A stretch of DNA of 64,000 nt from Udeniomyces pyricola (taxonomy: Eukaryota > Basidiomycota > Tremellomycetes > Cystofilobasidiales > Mrakiaceae), in the NCBI GenBank assembly GCA_039545295.1, contig BCIK01000028.1, forward strand, positions 34,166-98,165. Reading direction: 5' to 3'. Each line of letters begins with the position of its first letter. Position 1 is the first letter of the stretch. Position numbers and translations under genes: made by a program. Of this stretch, positions 39,956 to 52,196 are shown piece by piece. The notes beneath the pieces were generated by a model that worked only from the letters and a program-made list of their open reading frames with translations, searched no databases and had not been told where the DNA came from.

Positions 39956-40548
39956 GGTGGGCGGACGACGGAGAGGGGAGAGGGGAGGGGGGAAGGAAGG
40001 AAGGGAGAAGGAAAGTGACGCGATGGGCAAGTAGATGGAGGCTGGGATGAACGATGAACAGTACTGGGCGCGCCCGGTTCGGAGTGGGTTCGATCAAGGC
40101 GCGTATATTATACATGAATCGTTTATACAGAATACATTTGTAAATTATCATGACTGTATAATTGGTACATCGACTCCAACTGTACAATAGTACATATATA
40201 TATTATGTATGAAATTAAGCCCATCCATGCTGCTGCTATTGAGATTCAAGCATGTGTTATGGTAGATACGTATATACATACACACCATCGTCACATACTA
40301 CAACGTTAGCTCATCCATTACGCGATGACCATCGACAGTTGGCCGGTATACAGTGATATTGCTTGTCCACAGGGATTGATCATATATACACATCTGCATC
40401 ATCAGGCTGTGCCAAACACCCCACACAGCCCTCGACTCGTCTGACGGCCTCCTGCCACCGCTTTCGATGATCATCATTCAACACATATAACATCTGATCT
40501 CCCCCTTCCTTCCCCCTCTCTTGGACTTCGCTTCCTCCATCGCCAGCC
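39956..40548. promoter_or_regulatory. Divergent promoter region, MRPS28 / KAP114
   Basis: About 590 bp. An AT-rich block (40100-40290) with short TATATATA runs sits in the middle; the KAP114 side is CT-rich. No defined factor site. Confidence 0.4.
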
Positions 40549-43500
40549 ATGGATCCCCAACTCGCCTCCATCCTCCAGTCCACCCTCGACCCCGATGCAT
40601 CCACCCGTAAACATGCCGAAGATTCCCTCGGCGCCTTGATGGTTAATCCCGGTAGGTTCTTCTCCGGTCCACAGCTATCTATCTCTCTCCCTTTATGGGT
40701 TCTTCTTCCCCCCAACTGATTCGTCTCTTCATTTTGTTATACCGTTGCTCCACTCCCTGCACCTTTCCTCTCTCCCCATCCCTTTCATCTTCTCATCCCA
40801 TTCAACGTTGGATTGTATTTATTTATCTTTCGCTTCTATCGCGCCTCTTCTCTCGCCGCCCCAAGACCTGGGCTTGGCCCTCGCTCGGATGGGTCTCGAG
40901 GATCAAGTTCCTATGCCAACCCGTCAACTAGCCAGCGTCGTTCTCAAAAAGTTCATGGATCGCCATTGGGACGTCTTGGGGGATGGCATCTTGAACGATG
41001 AGGTTAGTTTATAACAAGGAAGACCTCCGAGGCTCCAACTTTTTTTTCTCTTCTTTTTTTTTGGGGGGGGGGGGGCGATGTGTTTGGGTTGTAAAGAAAG
41101 AAGGGGAAGGAATGGGGATTTGGACAGATAAAAGGGGTAGAGGAATGCAACGCAACGCACCCTTTGCTTCATCACAACCATCAAGCCCAACTCTTTCTTT
41201 GAGAAAGCATTGGCATCTCGAAGCGTTCATCTCCATCTGGGCTAGAGACAAGCATACAAACATATCCACCGCCTGAGCACTCCAACATATAGCGCGCGGA
41301 GCTTGCAAGTAAAGTGCGAGACGCAGTCGCGACGCCGCATGAACGACGCGTCTTCTTTTCTTTTCCTTTCCTTTTTTTGTTTTCGTTTTGTTTCTTTCTT
41401 CTGCTTTGCGACCGGCCCTATGCCTCCATCTCTTGTTTGTTCCATACGAAGCCTGATATGACAGTCCCTGTCCCTTCATCGCTTTCCGGCCCACTGATCG
41501 TGCTCGAACCCTTTCCTCATCCCCGTTTATTCACATATACGTTTTCCCATCCCGCATCCTCTTTCGCCGCAGACGCGTCAAACCCTCCTAACCACTCTCT
41601 TCACCGGTCTCTCCCTTCCCTCTTCCAAACTTCGATCCCAATACGCCTTCTCCCTCTCCCTCACCCTTCTGTCCTCCTCTTCGATCCCTTCCATCCTTCC
41701 TTCGCTTCTCAACCTGCTCTCGACAGGCACCAAAGATCAGGTCCACGGCGCCATGAGGGTCTTTAGTGAGGTCGTTAGGAAGGGAGATTTCGATCTCGCC
41801 GAGGTCGTCAATGGAGGAGGAGAGGATGCCGGAAGAGAAGGCGATGAGAGGGTTTTGGACGTCGTCAAGGGGCTGAGTCCGGTTTTGTTGGGCGTTTTGG
41901 GGAATGAGGTGAGTTTCCCCCCCTTTTCTCTTTTTTTTTTCTTTTGTTCGATGAGAAAAGCTTCCCCCTTTGTTCTCTCTTTACTTTTTCTCTTTTCTCT
42001 ATTTTGTGATCATTGTCCTCCTTCTTCCCTGCAAGGTTGATGAAGATGAGATCAGAAGAACGATGAAATCAAGACTAAACTGAAACTACCATTTTATGTC
42101 TTTTTCTTCCTGTTCATCTTCTACCTTCAATATCACCACATTTCATGACATTCATCTCATCTCCCTGAATACTCATCTCTCCTATCGACACCAATTGAAT
42201 ACATATCTCCCACCCAGACCCACTCCGCTTCCACGCGAGCGTCGACTATCACCGTCTTTCGCCAATGCCTCGAGACGCTCTTCATGCTCAAAGAAGTCCT
42301 TCCGACTAAAGTCAACGGCACGCTCGTCGATATCCTTCCACCTTGGCTGGAGGCCTGCGTCGTTCTGCTGGGAAGGAAAGATGTCGGAGAGGAAGTGAGA
42401 GAGGAAGGGTTGATGGGGTTGGCCATCAGGAAAGAGGTGTTCAAAGTGGGTTTCGCTTTTTTTTCATCTTTTTTGTGGCATGTCTCTCGTCTGGTTGGGT
42501 GTGAGATTGATGAATGGAAGAGGAGGAATACGTTCAAGCAACAAGCAATTCAATCAGAGCTTTTTCGAGGGTTGACTTTCGGTTCTTTCCCATCTGTCTC
42601 TTTTTATCCGTCTCATGGCGACTCAATCACTGAAACGCAAATATACACCCTCCTTTCTCCATCTTGATCCTCCAAATGCCAGACCCTTCTTACGATCCAC
42701 CGCTCGTTCCCTCGCTCTCTCACTCCTCCTGTCATCACTACCCTCCTCCCTCTCTCTACATCCCACCTATCCTCCCTCCTCCCCATCTTCCACGCTGAAT
42801 CCATCTCCTCATCCTCCCCTTCATCATACCCAACATCTGCTACCAACGAAGACGAAGAGGGGGATATCCCCCCTCCGACCTTGGAAACCCTCATCAGTCC
42901 CATCATCGACCTCCTTTCCGAGCTTACCCGGAGTTCCAAACTTCACGATCAATGGCTCACGCTTCCCCCTTCTTCTTCGTCTTCTTCGGGTGAGAAGAAG
43001 AAGTCAAAGAAGAAGAGTGGGAAGGGAGGAGAAGGGGAAGAGATGGAGAGTGAGAGGTTGAAAGAGGTCGTCGCGGCGGTCTTGGGGTTCACTCAGATGA
43101 CGGTCGAGGATGTAAGTCCAGAAATCGGCTCTCACACTCTTGGAAAGAGTCGTTTCGGACTGGATTATCGCACTTATGCTCTCGTCCTTGACGTTCTCCC
43201 TTTCTTTCTCTTGCTCCTATCCGGTCCCTTTCCTATGTTGTCGGTGTAATCAACAACACCATCTGACCATCCTACACTTCTGTTTCAAAACCCCATCTCC
43301 TGTTCAACACCTCTTCCCTCGCCATTTTCTTCCCTTTTCCACGCGCTCTCGAGATAGGAAGACACTTGGGCCTCCGACCCCAACGCGTTCGTCGCGGACG
43401 AAGACGATGAGACCGATCTCTATTCCCTCCGAATCGCCGGGCATGATTTCATCTCGGTTAGTCTTCTCACTCTTTTGTCTTTCTTTTTCTTCTGCGTTTG

Positions 43501-46500
43501 GTTTCCGATGGTCCATCTCACTCACTCGCTCGCCCAAATGACTCGTATGCACCTGACCCCCTCCGCTCTTTTTTCTCTTCGTCCTTCCTGTCTTTTTTTT
43601 TATGGTTCTCTTCACCTTCTCCCCCTCCCCCTTTCCTCCGAATGATGTTGACCCAACCCAGACTCTCTTGGAGACCTATCCGAAACCTACCGCTCGGGTG
43701 CTTCAAGAAGCCGTTCGATGGCGTATCGGCGCATCGGAAGTCGAACGTCAAACGGGAGATCACGATTGGTACGTCAAACAAGACAAGGGGAGGGGGAGTT
43801 GTTTCTCCGAGTCTTTTTGCAAGACGCATACACACACACGCACACACACACACATACACACAAGGTGGAATAAACCCGAATGGTTGGTCACCAAACCCTA
43901 ACTCCCCTCTCTTTCCTCCCTTAAATCCTCCAACCCAAACCCAAACCCAACCCTTGATCTCGTCCGGGAAATCCATCGCCAGGTGGAAAGGTCTAGAAGC
44001 GACTCTCGCCCTCGTCGGGGCCGTGTCGGACCCGTTACTCGACGTGCTCGAAGAGGAAGAAACCCAAGGCGGACCCAAGAGTTTCGATCTTCCGTTCTTG
44101 TTCGATGAGGTCATCCCCAAGTTCTTAGCCGCTCAAGGTGCGTCCCCTCAGGACCAAGACTTTTTTCTTCTTCTTCTGGTTTTATGGCCTTCGGGGACGG
44201 TTGTTCTTGTTTGGTTGAACAGGTTGGGGAAGATAAGACAAGACAAGACACGGCACGATTGACCAACCCAATCCAACTCTCCTTCCGACTTCCCCCGTCT
44301 TTCTTCCCGTTTTCCTCTTCCTCTTCTGAACAACGAACCCCAAACATCCCATCGGCTTCCCTTTTTTTTTCTCTCTCTCTCTCTTTTCTACAGAGCTTCC
44401 TTTCTTGCAAGGTCGATCGTTTGTCGTCGCCAGTCAATACGCTACGGCCCTCACCCCAAAGCTTGCGGCTCAATACCTCGAAGCCGCCGTTCAAGTCGTT
44501 GAAGCCCCATCATTGGGCGTGTCTGTCAAGATTTCGGCTGTCAAGACGATCAAAAAGTGAGTGCTTTTTGCCCTCTTTTTATTTTTATTCTTATAAATCT
44601 GTTTCACCCGAGGTACAGGCGGTGCGCGAGGAGGGAAAGAGAAAAGAGAGACAATTATCCTCTGTATCTAACTTGAAGTCTTTTCTGTTGTTTCTGTTGT
44701 TGTTGCTTCCCTTCCTCCACTCCCCCTGTCCCTCCCTTGCCTTTCCCTTCCCGTGTATTTTCTCTCTCCTTCCACTTTTCCATTGCTTCTCCACAAGCTT
44801 CTGCCGTCACCTACCTCCCCCAACCGTCAAACCCCTATCCCGTCGGATCCTCTCGAACCTCGTCCCGCTCCTGACGCAAGCTGCCGACGAAGTCCTCGCA
44901 CTCCTCCTTGAATCCCTCCGAGCCGTCGTCGGCGTCGATGAATCGGCGTTAGACCCCGAGTTGATGGGTCAGCTTGTCGAGGTGCTGTTGACGGTTTGGA
45001 GTAAAAACGCGAGAGGTTAGTCAAGTCAAGTCGGAGTCGGATTCTCCATCTCTTGGGGTCCCGGGAACCTTGACTTACTCTTGTCTTCCTGTTTCCGGTC
45101 TTCCTCACTCCTCTATCAAATCCCACTTTCTCTTCCTCTTTGCTCTATTTCTCAGATCCTATCATCACTTCCATCTTTGAAGAACTCTTTGAACATCTCT
45201 CCTCCACGCCATCCACCGCGTCCTACTCCTCTCTCATGACTCATTCCCTCCCACCTCTCTGCTCCGCCATCACCTCCCTCGACGCCTCCTCCACTCCCGA
45301 GGCGACGACGCTCGGAGCGGCCGCCATCGAGCTCGTCTCAAGTATTTTGAGAGGTCGAAAGGGACCCGTTGATCCGGAAGGAAGGGGCTATATCGCCGGT
45401 TTGGGTCAAGTCGTCTTTCCCGGCTTGTTGGCGAGCGACGATGTCGAAATCATCCAGGTCAGTCAGTCAGTCGGGCTCGGGTTTACAACGAGAGAGATAG
45501 GAGGATCGAAAGAGCTTGGAGGAGGAAAGAAGACCTTGGAACAAGGGGGTTTTCCTTTAGGTCAAAGGTAGAGGAAGGAGGGGACGAAGAGAAGGAACGC
45601 ATTTTGAGCTGACGAATTCAGTACCCTTTTTCTCCTCCTACCCTTCGTATTTTTTGGTCTTTGACCTACTGTCATTTCTACCTTCTCCTTCCTCTCACCT
45701 CTGTCTTCAACGTTGCTCTCTTCTGATCTGTTTTTTTTTTTGTTGTAGAACGGAGTCGAGGCCCTGACGCTTCTTATCCGCAAAGACTGCTCAGGTCTTC
45801 TCTCTTCGTACGTTTTCACTCATACACTTTCTCTCATTTACTTGTCCCTCTCCTTCTTTTCCTGCTGTTCTTACCTTAACAACCACTCTCTCCCTTTCTC
45901 CCGATCTCTACTTTCTGCATGTAGGATCGATCCATCAACCTCTCAGACCGGTCTTCATTCGACCTTTTCTGTTATCGCCCGTCTCCTCCTTCCTTCCGAA
46001 TCCGAATCCAAAGGCCTCTTCCTCGGAGACCTCATCATCCATCTCTTGCGTAACGCTAAAGCGGAGGATATCCAACCGGTCCTACCGGAATTGGTCAGGG
46101 CTATCGTCGAGAGGATCCCAACGGCTTTGTATGCGACTTTCCAACAGGTGAGTGGGAAGTTAGAATGGTAGATGGACGAGAAGAGAGAGAGAGAGAAAGG
46201 GGAGGGGGAGGTAGTTCTGGAGGATGGGGTTAATGGATTAAAGGGTTCAAGAGAGCTGATCGAACACTGCTTGCTTTCTCTCTTTCTCTCCCTCCTCCTC
46301 TTCTTCTTTGGTGATTTCTTGACTCTGTCTTGTGTTTTTTTTTTCTCTCTCCTTCTATTTTCCTTTGATTCGCCTCTGTGAAACAGAGTCTTATCATCCC
46401 CTTAGCCTACCTTCTCCACACCCAATTCGAAACCATCTTTCCCCTCCTCACCTCCATTCCCGTCTCCCTCCCCTCTTCCCCTTCGTCCTCGACGACGACG

Positions 46501-48363
46501 ACGACGGCGCTCGAGGTCCTGCTGAAATCGTGGACGGAGAATCACGAGACGATCTTGGGCTCTTGGGCGATTCGGGTGTCGACGTTGGCGTTGGGAAGGT
46601 TGTTTGTGGACGGTGGGAAAGCGTGTGAGAACGTTTGGGTGAGGGGCGAGTTGGTTATCGATCCGAAGACGGCGGGAAGTAAGTTTGTCGTTCCGTCGTT
46701 GTCGCCATTCTTGTTATTGTTGTCTTTTTTTCTTTTTCTTTTTTCTTCTTCTGACACAAAAAGACAAAGGAAATCGTGTCATAGATTTAAAAAAAAAAAA
46801 AAAAAAAAAAACATGTTATACTGACAGGAATTCCCTTTTTTTTTCTCTACCTTTTCTTCCGTTGCGTTGCCCTCTGGCTTCCGCCTTTGATCCTCCTTGT
46901 GAATCGCTCTCCCAAACCCTCCCTCTACCAACCGCTATCCTCTCCTGCCTCCGACACTCACATGGACGAATCTGACTCCAGTGATCATGACTCGTTCTCG
47001 AACCAAAACCAGTTCGTCGCTTTTTTTTTTCCCTTCTTTTCTTTCCCTCGTAATCTATCTATTCCCTTGGATGTTTTCTCTTTCAATCAACCTCAAATCG
47101 ACTCAACCCAAAAAAAAGAAAGGACAGCCATAACTCACAAAACTCCTCCACTTCGTTTCCTTTTCCTTCCTACTCCAACCCTTATTTGCTTTTGCTTCAC
47201 TTGGACCTTTTTTCCCTTCCTGTTTTTTTTTTCTCTTCTTTCCCATTTCGCCCGTCGTCCGAATGCATGCAAAAACCAGCCCCCCAATCCTACACGTCCA
47301 TCCCATTCCCCCTTAAAGCGCTCAAACTCCTCCTCGTTGAAACGAAATCGGCGAGGTCGTCGAACGCGTACAACTCGGCTTGGGACGCTGCTGCTGCGGG
47401 TGAAGGCGAGACGTCTTTCGAAGATGAGGAGGATGAGGAGGATGAGGATGAGGAAGGGTGGGAGGATGATGGACCGGGGTTGGTAGGGGGACCTAAGGGA
47501 AGAAGTGGGGGTGAGTTTGGATTCATCTCAGGTACGTTTTCTTTTTTTTTTCTTTTTTTTTTCTTTGGAAGGGAAAAAGACGAGGGGGGAGGGGAGAGAG
47601 AGAGAGGAAGAAACCTTTTGGGGTTTCTCTCTTCAATTCTCCATTCCTTTTTCTTTTCTACTTGTTCCAATTGAGGATTACCTTGAGCAATCCAGACCCC
47701 ATCCTTCCCCCTTTCTTCTCAACACCCACACACACAAGTCAGCTAACTGTCATATCCCCACTCTTTCTTGTCTTTTCACCCCTTCTCTGTTTTTCTTCTT
47801 TTTTTTCACCTTTTTTTTCTTTCTTCTTTTCCTTCTGTCTCTCCTCGGCGCTGACTCCCTCAAATCAACCCAACATCAGACATGATGGGTCCCGGAGGAC
47901 TTGATGACGACGATTACCAAGATGGCGATCGGGAAGATGAGGATCTTCAGAACGATCCGGTCTCGGCTATCGATATGGCCGTGAGTCCACAACATATACA
48001 CACCTCTTCCGCCCCCCCCCCCTCCCCTTCCCCTTTTCTTGCTTCGTTTGTGCCTTGCAAGGTGTCCGGAGGTTCTGAAAGGAGGCGGTTTGTTTAGAAA
48101 GAGAGAAGAAGAACAAGAAGAAGTAGTCAAAAACAATATACATATGTATATATATATAATAAGAGAAACTGATGAACCTTTCTCATGTCCTTCCATTTCC
48201 AAACCCTCCCTCCCTCCCCTCCTTCCCCTTCCCCTTTCCCTTCCAGACGTACCTCTCGGCCCTCCTCCGATCCTCCTACCAGCACATGGACCATTTCGGT
48301 TCGCTCGCCGGCCAACTACCCGATGACGACCGAAATATCCTCGGGTCTGTCCTTGCGGCGTAG
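40549..48363 (+). CDS. KAP114: Importin-9-type karyopherin Kap114
   Basis: Nuclear import receptor (importin-beta family) for histones H2A-H2B and TBP. Eighteen exons, all in phase, give 1116 aa: 40549-40651, 40866-41002, 41573-41908, 42218-42445, 42683-43111, 43358-43456, 43662-43768, 43983-44137, 44394-44556, 44798-45015, 45156-45457, 45749-45807, 45925-46147, 46387-46678, 46982-47011, 47280-47531, 47880-47980 and 48247-48363. The N-terminus has the importin-beta pattern (RKHAEDSLGAL, then PTRQLASVVLKKFMDRHW). The family signature WASDPNAFVADEDDE lies near residue 400. The acidic loop characteristic of importin-9 (EDEEDEEDEDEEGWEDD) and the C-terminal end (FGSLAGQLPDDDR) are present. HEAT-type helical pairs fill the rest. 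Exon 15 is only 30 nt and intron 2 is 570 nt. Length is slightly above the usual 1000-1040 aa. Confidence 0.94.
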
Positions 48364-48489
48364 ATATCTCATGTTTCCGGAGAGAAAGAGAAGAGCAAGG
48401 AGGAGAAAGAGAGGTTTCTGGGATTCTTTTTTTTCTTTATTGTGGAACGGGGAAAAATGGGCATGGCATAGGATAGTTGGTTGGATTGT

Positions 48490-48520
<31 letters not shown>

Positions 48521-49068
48521 GAAGATCGAGCTAGGTTGGTTTCAGAGTAGACTGCCTGCCTGCCTGATTGGGGGTTCCATTCCATGATTTGGGAAATGTG
48601 TTGATCCTCTCGAAAGCCCTCGCCGATCGAGTTCGTGTGGATCGAAGAGAACCGAGTCTGTGAGATGGAAAGCAGGGTACATATATGGCAATATCATTCA
48701 TCATCCATGAGATAAAAAAAAAAAAAAAAAAAAAGAAGAAAAAGCCGGAGACAGTTCATGAAAAGTAAGTCAACGTAGTAGTAGTTTAGTGGTGAAAAAA
48801 AAAAAAAATCCTGGTGGAGCTAGCTTCATATAATTTAGGACCCGGCCGTCGAGAAGATGCGGGAGTACGGATCGATATCGACGCGATCACAAAGATTAGG
48901 TGGGTGGGTTGGGTTTGTAGAGTCGTCAGAGCAAGAATTAGGAAGTAATTAAGGGGGAGGAAAAGAGAAGCCGCAGGTGGGATATATGTTCGAAATGATC
49001 GTGATGAATCTAGAACCAATTCGATGAATCAAGGAAATAATCGCGTATACTATCGATAAAAGTACGAG
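48364..49068. other. Convergent intergenic region
   Basis: Contains a T run followed by about 20 G (48489-48521) and two poly-A runs (48714-48735, 48795-48808). No gene seen. Confidence 0.6.
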
Positions 49069-52000
49069 CTAAGTAGTAGTAGTAGTAGTGGTCCTCGATT
49101 GACCGCCGTTGGTATAATCCCGATCGATACTTTCCCTTCGTTGATCCTCCAGACTCTCCCTAGGTGCGTCCATGAACCTGGTTTCCGACGCTTGAACCTC
49201 GCCCAAACGTTTCGACGCATGATGAGCCGTCGGAGTCTTCAAAGGTGACGATGGCGTCATCGTCGTCATCACTGAACCCACCGTCAAACCTTCATCTGCT
49301 TCCCCTCCTCCTCCTCCACTACTATTACTATGACTACTGCCAGCAACGATAGGAGCACCCAACCACGCACTCGGAATCTCCTTCTTCCCCGCCACCATCG
49401 GTATACCTCCCAAAGCTCCATCCCCACTTTGAGATCCAGATCGATCGCGCAACAAAGAACCTCTTCGAATGCCCGCTGATGGTCCTCTCATCATCATCGC
49501 ATTTCCTCCCGCACCCCCAACACCACCACCACCACCACCACTCGAGCGTGCACTCGAGACACTCTCTCCTCGATCTCTTCCATTCAAACCCGACTTTTCA
49601 CCATCCCCGACGAGATTCTCACTATCTCCCGCATTCCCCACCCCTCCTCCTCCTCCTCCTCCGAAAGCCAACTCTGAAGCCCTCGAGTTGGCTCGTGGTC
49701 GACGTTGGTTTCGACCTCCAGTTCCTCCGAGCGAGTAAAGTGAGCCATTGTACGACGACGCCGTCGACGCACGTGGCCGTCCACCTCCCACAGTCCCAGG
49801 GGTCAAGAGGGGTGAAGCAGGATGTGGAAGGGATGACAACATAGGTGAACCACCCTGTAAATCCAACTGTTGTTGTTGTTGTTGTTGGTGGTGTTGGTGT
49901 TGATGAGGGAGATTCGAGATGTTTGCGGTCAAAGGCGGTCGTTGACGTCTAACAGAACTCGACATGCTCGAAAGCGTATCGTTCCTTCCTGGTAGCGGAG
50001 GAGCCGAATTCGAGGCTGAGTGCTCATGGGTATCCTTGTGGGTCGTCGTTGTCGTCGTAGGGATGCCATCGGCTTGAGCTTCAGTTTCGGAGAGGGTAAG
50101 AGGAATGAGGTGATGTTCGGCTTGAGAGCCAAGAGCAAGGAGAGCTATGATCGGGTTTGTGACGACTCCGAGAAGCAAGGCAAAGACGAGTTTGATGACT
50201 TGAGGCGCCCAGCGATTGCCAAGGTTGCCGTTTTGATAGATCGGTCTGGTAGAGACGAAAAAAGAAAAGAAAAAAAGGTTTTCGCGTTCGTGGGTGAGAA
50301 TAAACAAACCACGGACGATGAAAAAGAAAAGAAAAAATATATAGAAGGAATCAAGAAAAAGGAAAGACCCGCACCCTAAAATGACGATAGCCAAGCACCA
50401 CAGAGGGAATCCAAACAAAAGCGCCAAACCCAATCCTTGCAATGCCGTCCAAACCAACCTTCCAAACCACGCCTTGACCCCGATCCCCCTCTCGGCCAAG
50501 CAATTCTTCTCCGTTCCTTCAAAACAGAACCTGATGAACATCCACCAATAGTACGACACCCCCTTGGCGCCCGTTTCGGCGTTAAGCCCTTTCTGGGGAA
50601 CGTTGGACGGGTTGGACGTCGTCGAGGCGGACGAAGGCGAAGGAGGTGAGGGTGTCGACGGGGTTGTCGAGCGAGAAAAGAGAAGTTCCGGGTTGGGAAG
50701 ATGGGAAACGTGAGGGTAGACAAAGGGAAGAGGGGTGATGGCGTGATGGTGAAGATCGGTATGGACGAGCGTAGAGGAGATGAGCATAGAAACAGCAGCT
50801 ATACACAACAAGAAGCCAAAGTCAGCGTCGTCCAACAGTACAGCAACAGGAAGCCGATTGTGTAGAACCAGAGCTCAAATTCAGAGTCATCGAAAAGAGA
50901 AGACGTTTCTCACACAAGAGAAGAAAGAAGGAACGAAACTTACTTTGCTACAGCAACCACAGAATGTTCCATAAACAAAACAAAACAAAACAGAACACGA
51001 CGAGAACAACCCGGTCCATAAGAAAAAGAAAAGAAAAACACGTTGTCATCAGCCAAGCAAAGCTCTCCCAAGCGAACACAAAGGTCGATCTTCCCCGATG
51101 TGAATGGGTACACATTGGGAACGTGCAAGAGGAAATAGAAAGCGAGAAGAAATTCCTCACAATCAAACACGTCACACCTAAATCTCCCGCGATAGTATTC
51201 TTACTAAAGACCCACATCTTGACCTGGTCCTGTCCGTGGTACACTATACAACAACCATCATTCCAGCGAGCGGGTCAGCTCTCTCAAAAATCTCCGTCCG
51301 GTTCGTCGTCTACTTGTTTGGTCCACTGGGGTTGCTTTCTCAGTGTAGGATAGCGCAGCGGATCGGTTCATGATGCCAAACTCAAACTTACTCGCATAAG
51401 CTGAGATTAGAAAAGGATGTCGTAGACAAACCAAGCGAGATGGGGGCGGAAAGGAGGGGGTGGGGGAGAGTGGGGGTGATTGAAAGAGAGAGAGAGAAAG
51501 AGATCTCAGTACGCATGGACAAAAAGACAGAAAGATAACACACCACCAATCTATCCTTTGACGTTTCCCCCCCTCCCCCCCTTGCTTTGATCCTCTCGGT
51601 TCATTTGCAATAGAACTCCGTTCCAAAGAGAGAAATAAACCAGATCGGGTTTTTCTTCCAGAAAAGGTGACAGATACCCTCTTAACGTTGGATGCCTGAC
51701 CGTGGACGACCGGGTCCTTTTTCCTTCCGTAGTCCTTTCCCACCCTAGTTTCTATTCTCTCCCCCGCCCCCCTTCTCCCCCGAAGGACCCCTCCCCATCT
51801 TCTCTCCTCTTGATTGATCCATGCTCAACGTCAAAGGATCCATAGACCGGTTTCGGACGAGAAGAAAGGGGGGGGAGGAAAGAGGAGAAGCTTACCGATG
51901 GCAAAGTTAATACCTCCATCGATGATGCCCGCACCTGAATGGTGGATGATGATGACCAAACCAAGCAAAGCAAAGCAAAGTCAGTTCCCGATCTAACGGA

Positions 52001-52196
52001 AGCGTTCGAGATCAGTTCATCAACCAGACTGAGCCAGAGAGTGAGACGCGTAGAGCGTTGGATTGGATTGGATTGGATTGGATTGAATGGATGGAAGGAC
52101 TAAACCGATGCCTTGGAGGAAGAGGATGTAGAACCATTGTTTCCCGTTGAGCGGCAAAGGGAACGGTCGGAACAAGCTGGGTGGAGCGACCGACAT
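49069..52196 (-). CDS. Fungal multi-pass membrane protein (DUF2456-like)
   Basis: A conserved fungal membrane protein of unknown role; it reminds me of the DUF2456 family (yeast YDL218W/YNR061C type). Seven exons give 608 aa in one frame: 52196-52106, 51934-51896, 51400-51392 (9 nt), 51244-51162, 50947-50944 (4 nt), 50798-50375 and 50245-49069. It starts MSVAPPSLFRPFPLPLNGKQ. Membrane helices lie around WFYILFLQGIGAGIIDGGI, GVTCLIQTAVSMLISS, VWTALQGLGLALLFGFPLW and VIKLVFALLLGVVTNPIIAL. Motifs include INFAIAYAMY and NTIAGDLGVT. The C-terminal half (about 350 residues) is a Ser/Gly-rich soluble tail with Gln/His runs and RRGS/RRES-type kinase sites. The two microexons are inferred from phase and from continuity of the hydrophobic motif. 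Skipping either keeps the frame but breaks the motif. Confidence 0.78.
50944..50947 (-). other. Putative 4-nt microexon
   Basis: CAAA flanked by a TGTAG acceptor and a GTAAGT donor. It supplies Gln and the first base of Thr between CLI and TAVSML, and restores phase between a phase-0 exon end (51162) and a phase-1 exon start (50798). Confidence 0.6.
51392..51400 (-). other. Putative 9-nt microexon
   Basis: CTTATGCGA flanked by a CTCAG acceptor and a GTAAGT donor. It encodes most of Ala-Tyr-Ala in the INFAIAYAMY motif. Confidence 0.7.
52059..52085. repeat. (TTGGA)n pentanucleotide repeat
   Basis: Five copies in intron 1 of the membrane-protein gene; same unit and orientation as the array at 22342-22375. 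Confidence 0.9.

Noticed and set aside
42038..42083. Possible C/D-box snoRNA in KAP114 intron 3 (TGATGA and CTGA boxes)
   Set aside because: The boxes are only about 46 nt apart and there is no convincing terminal stem or guide sequence.
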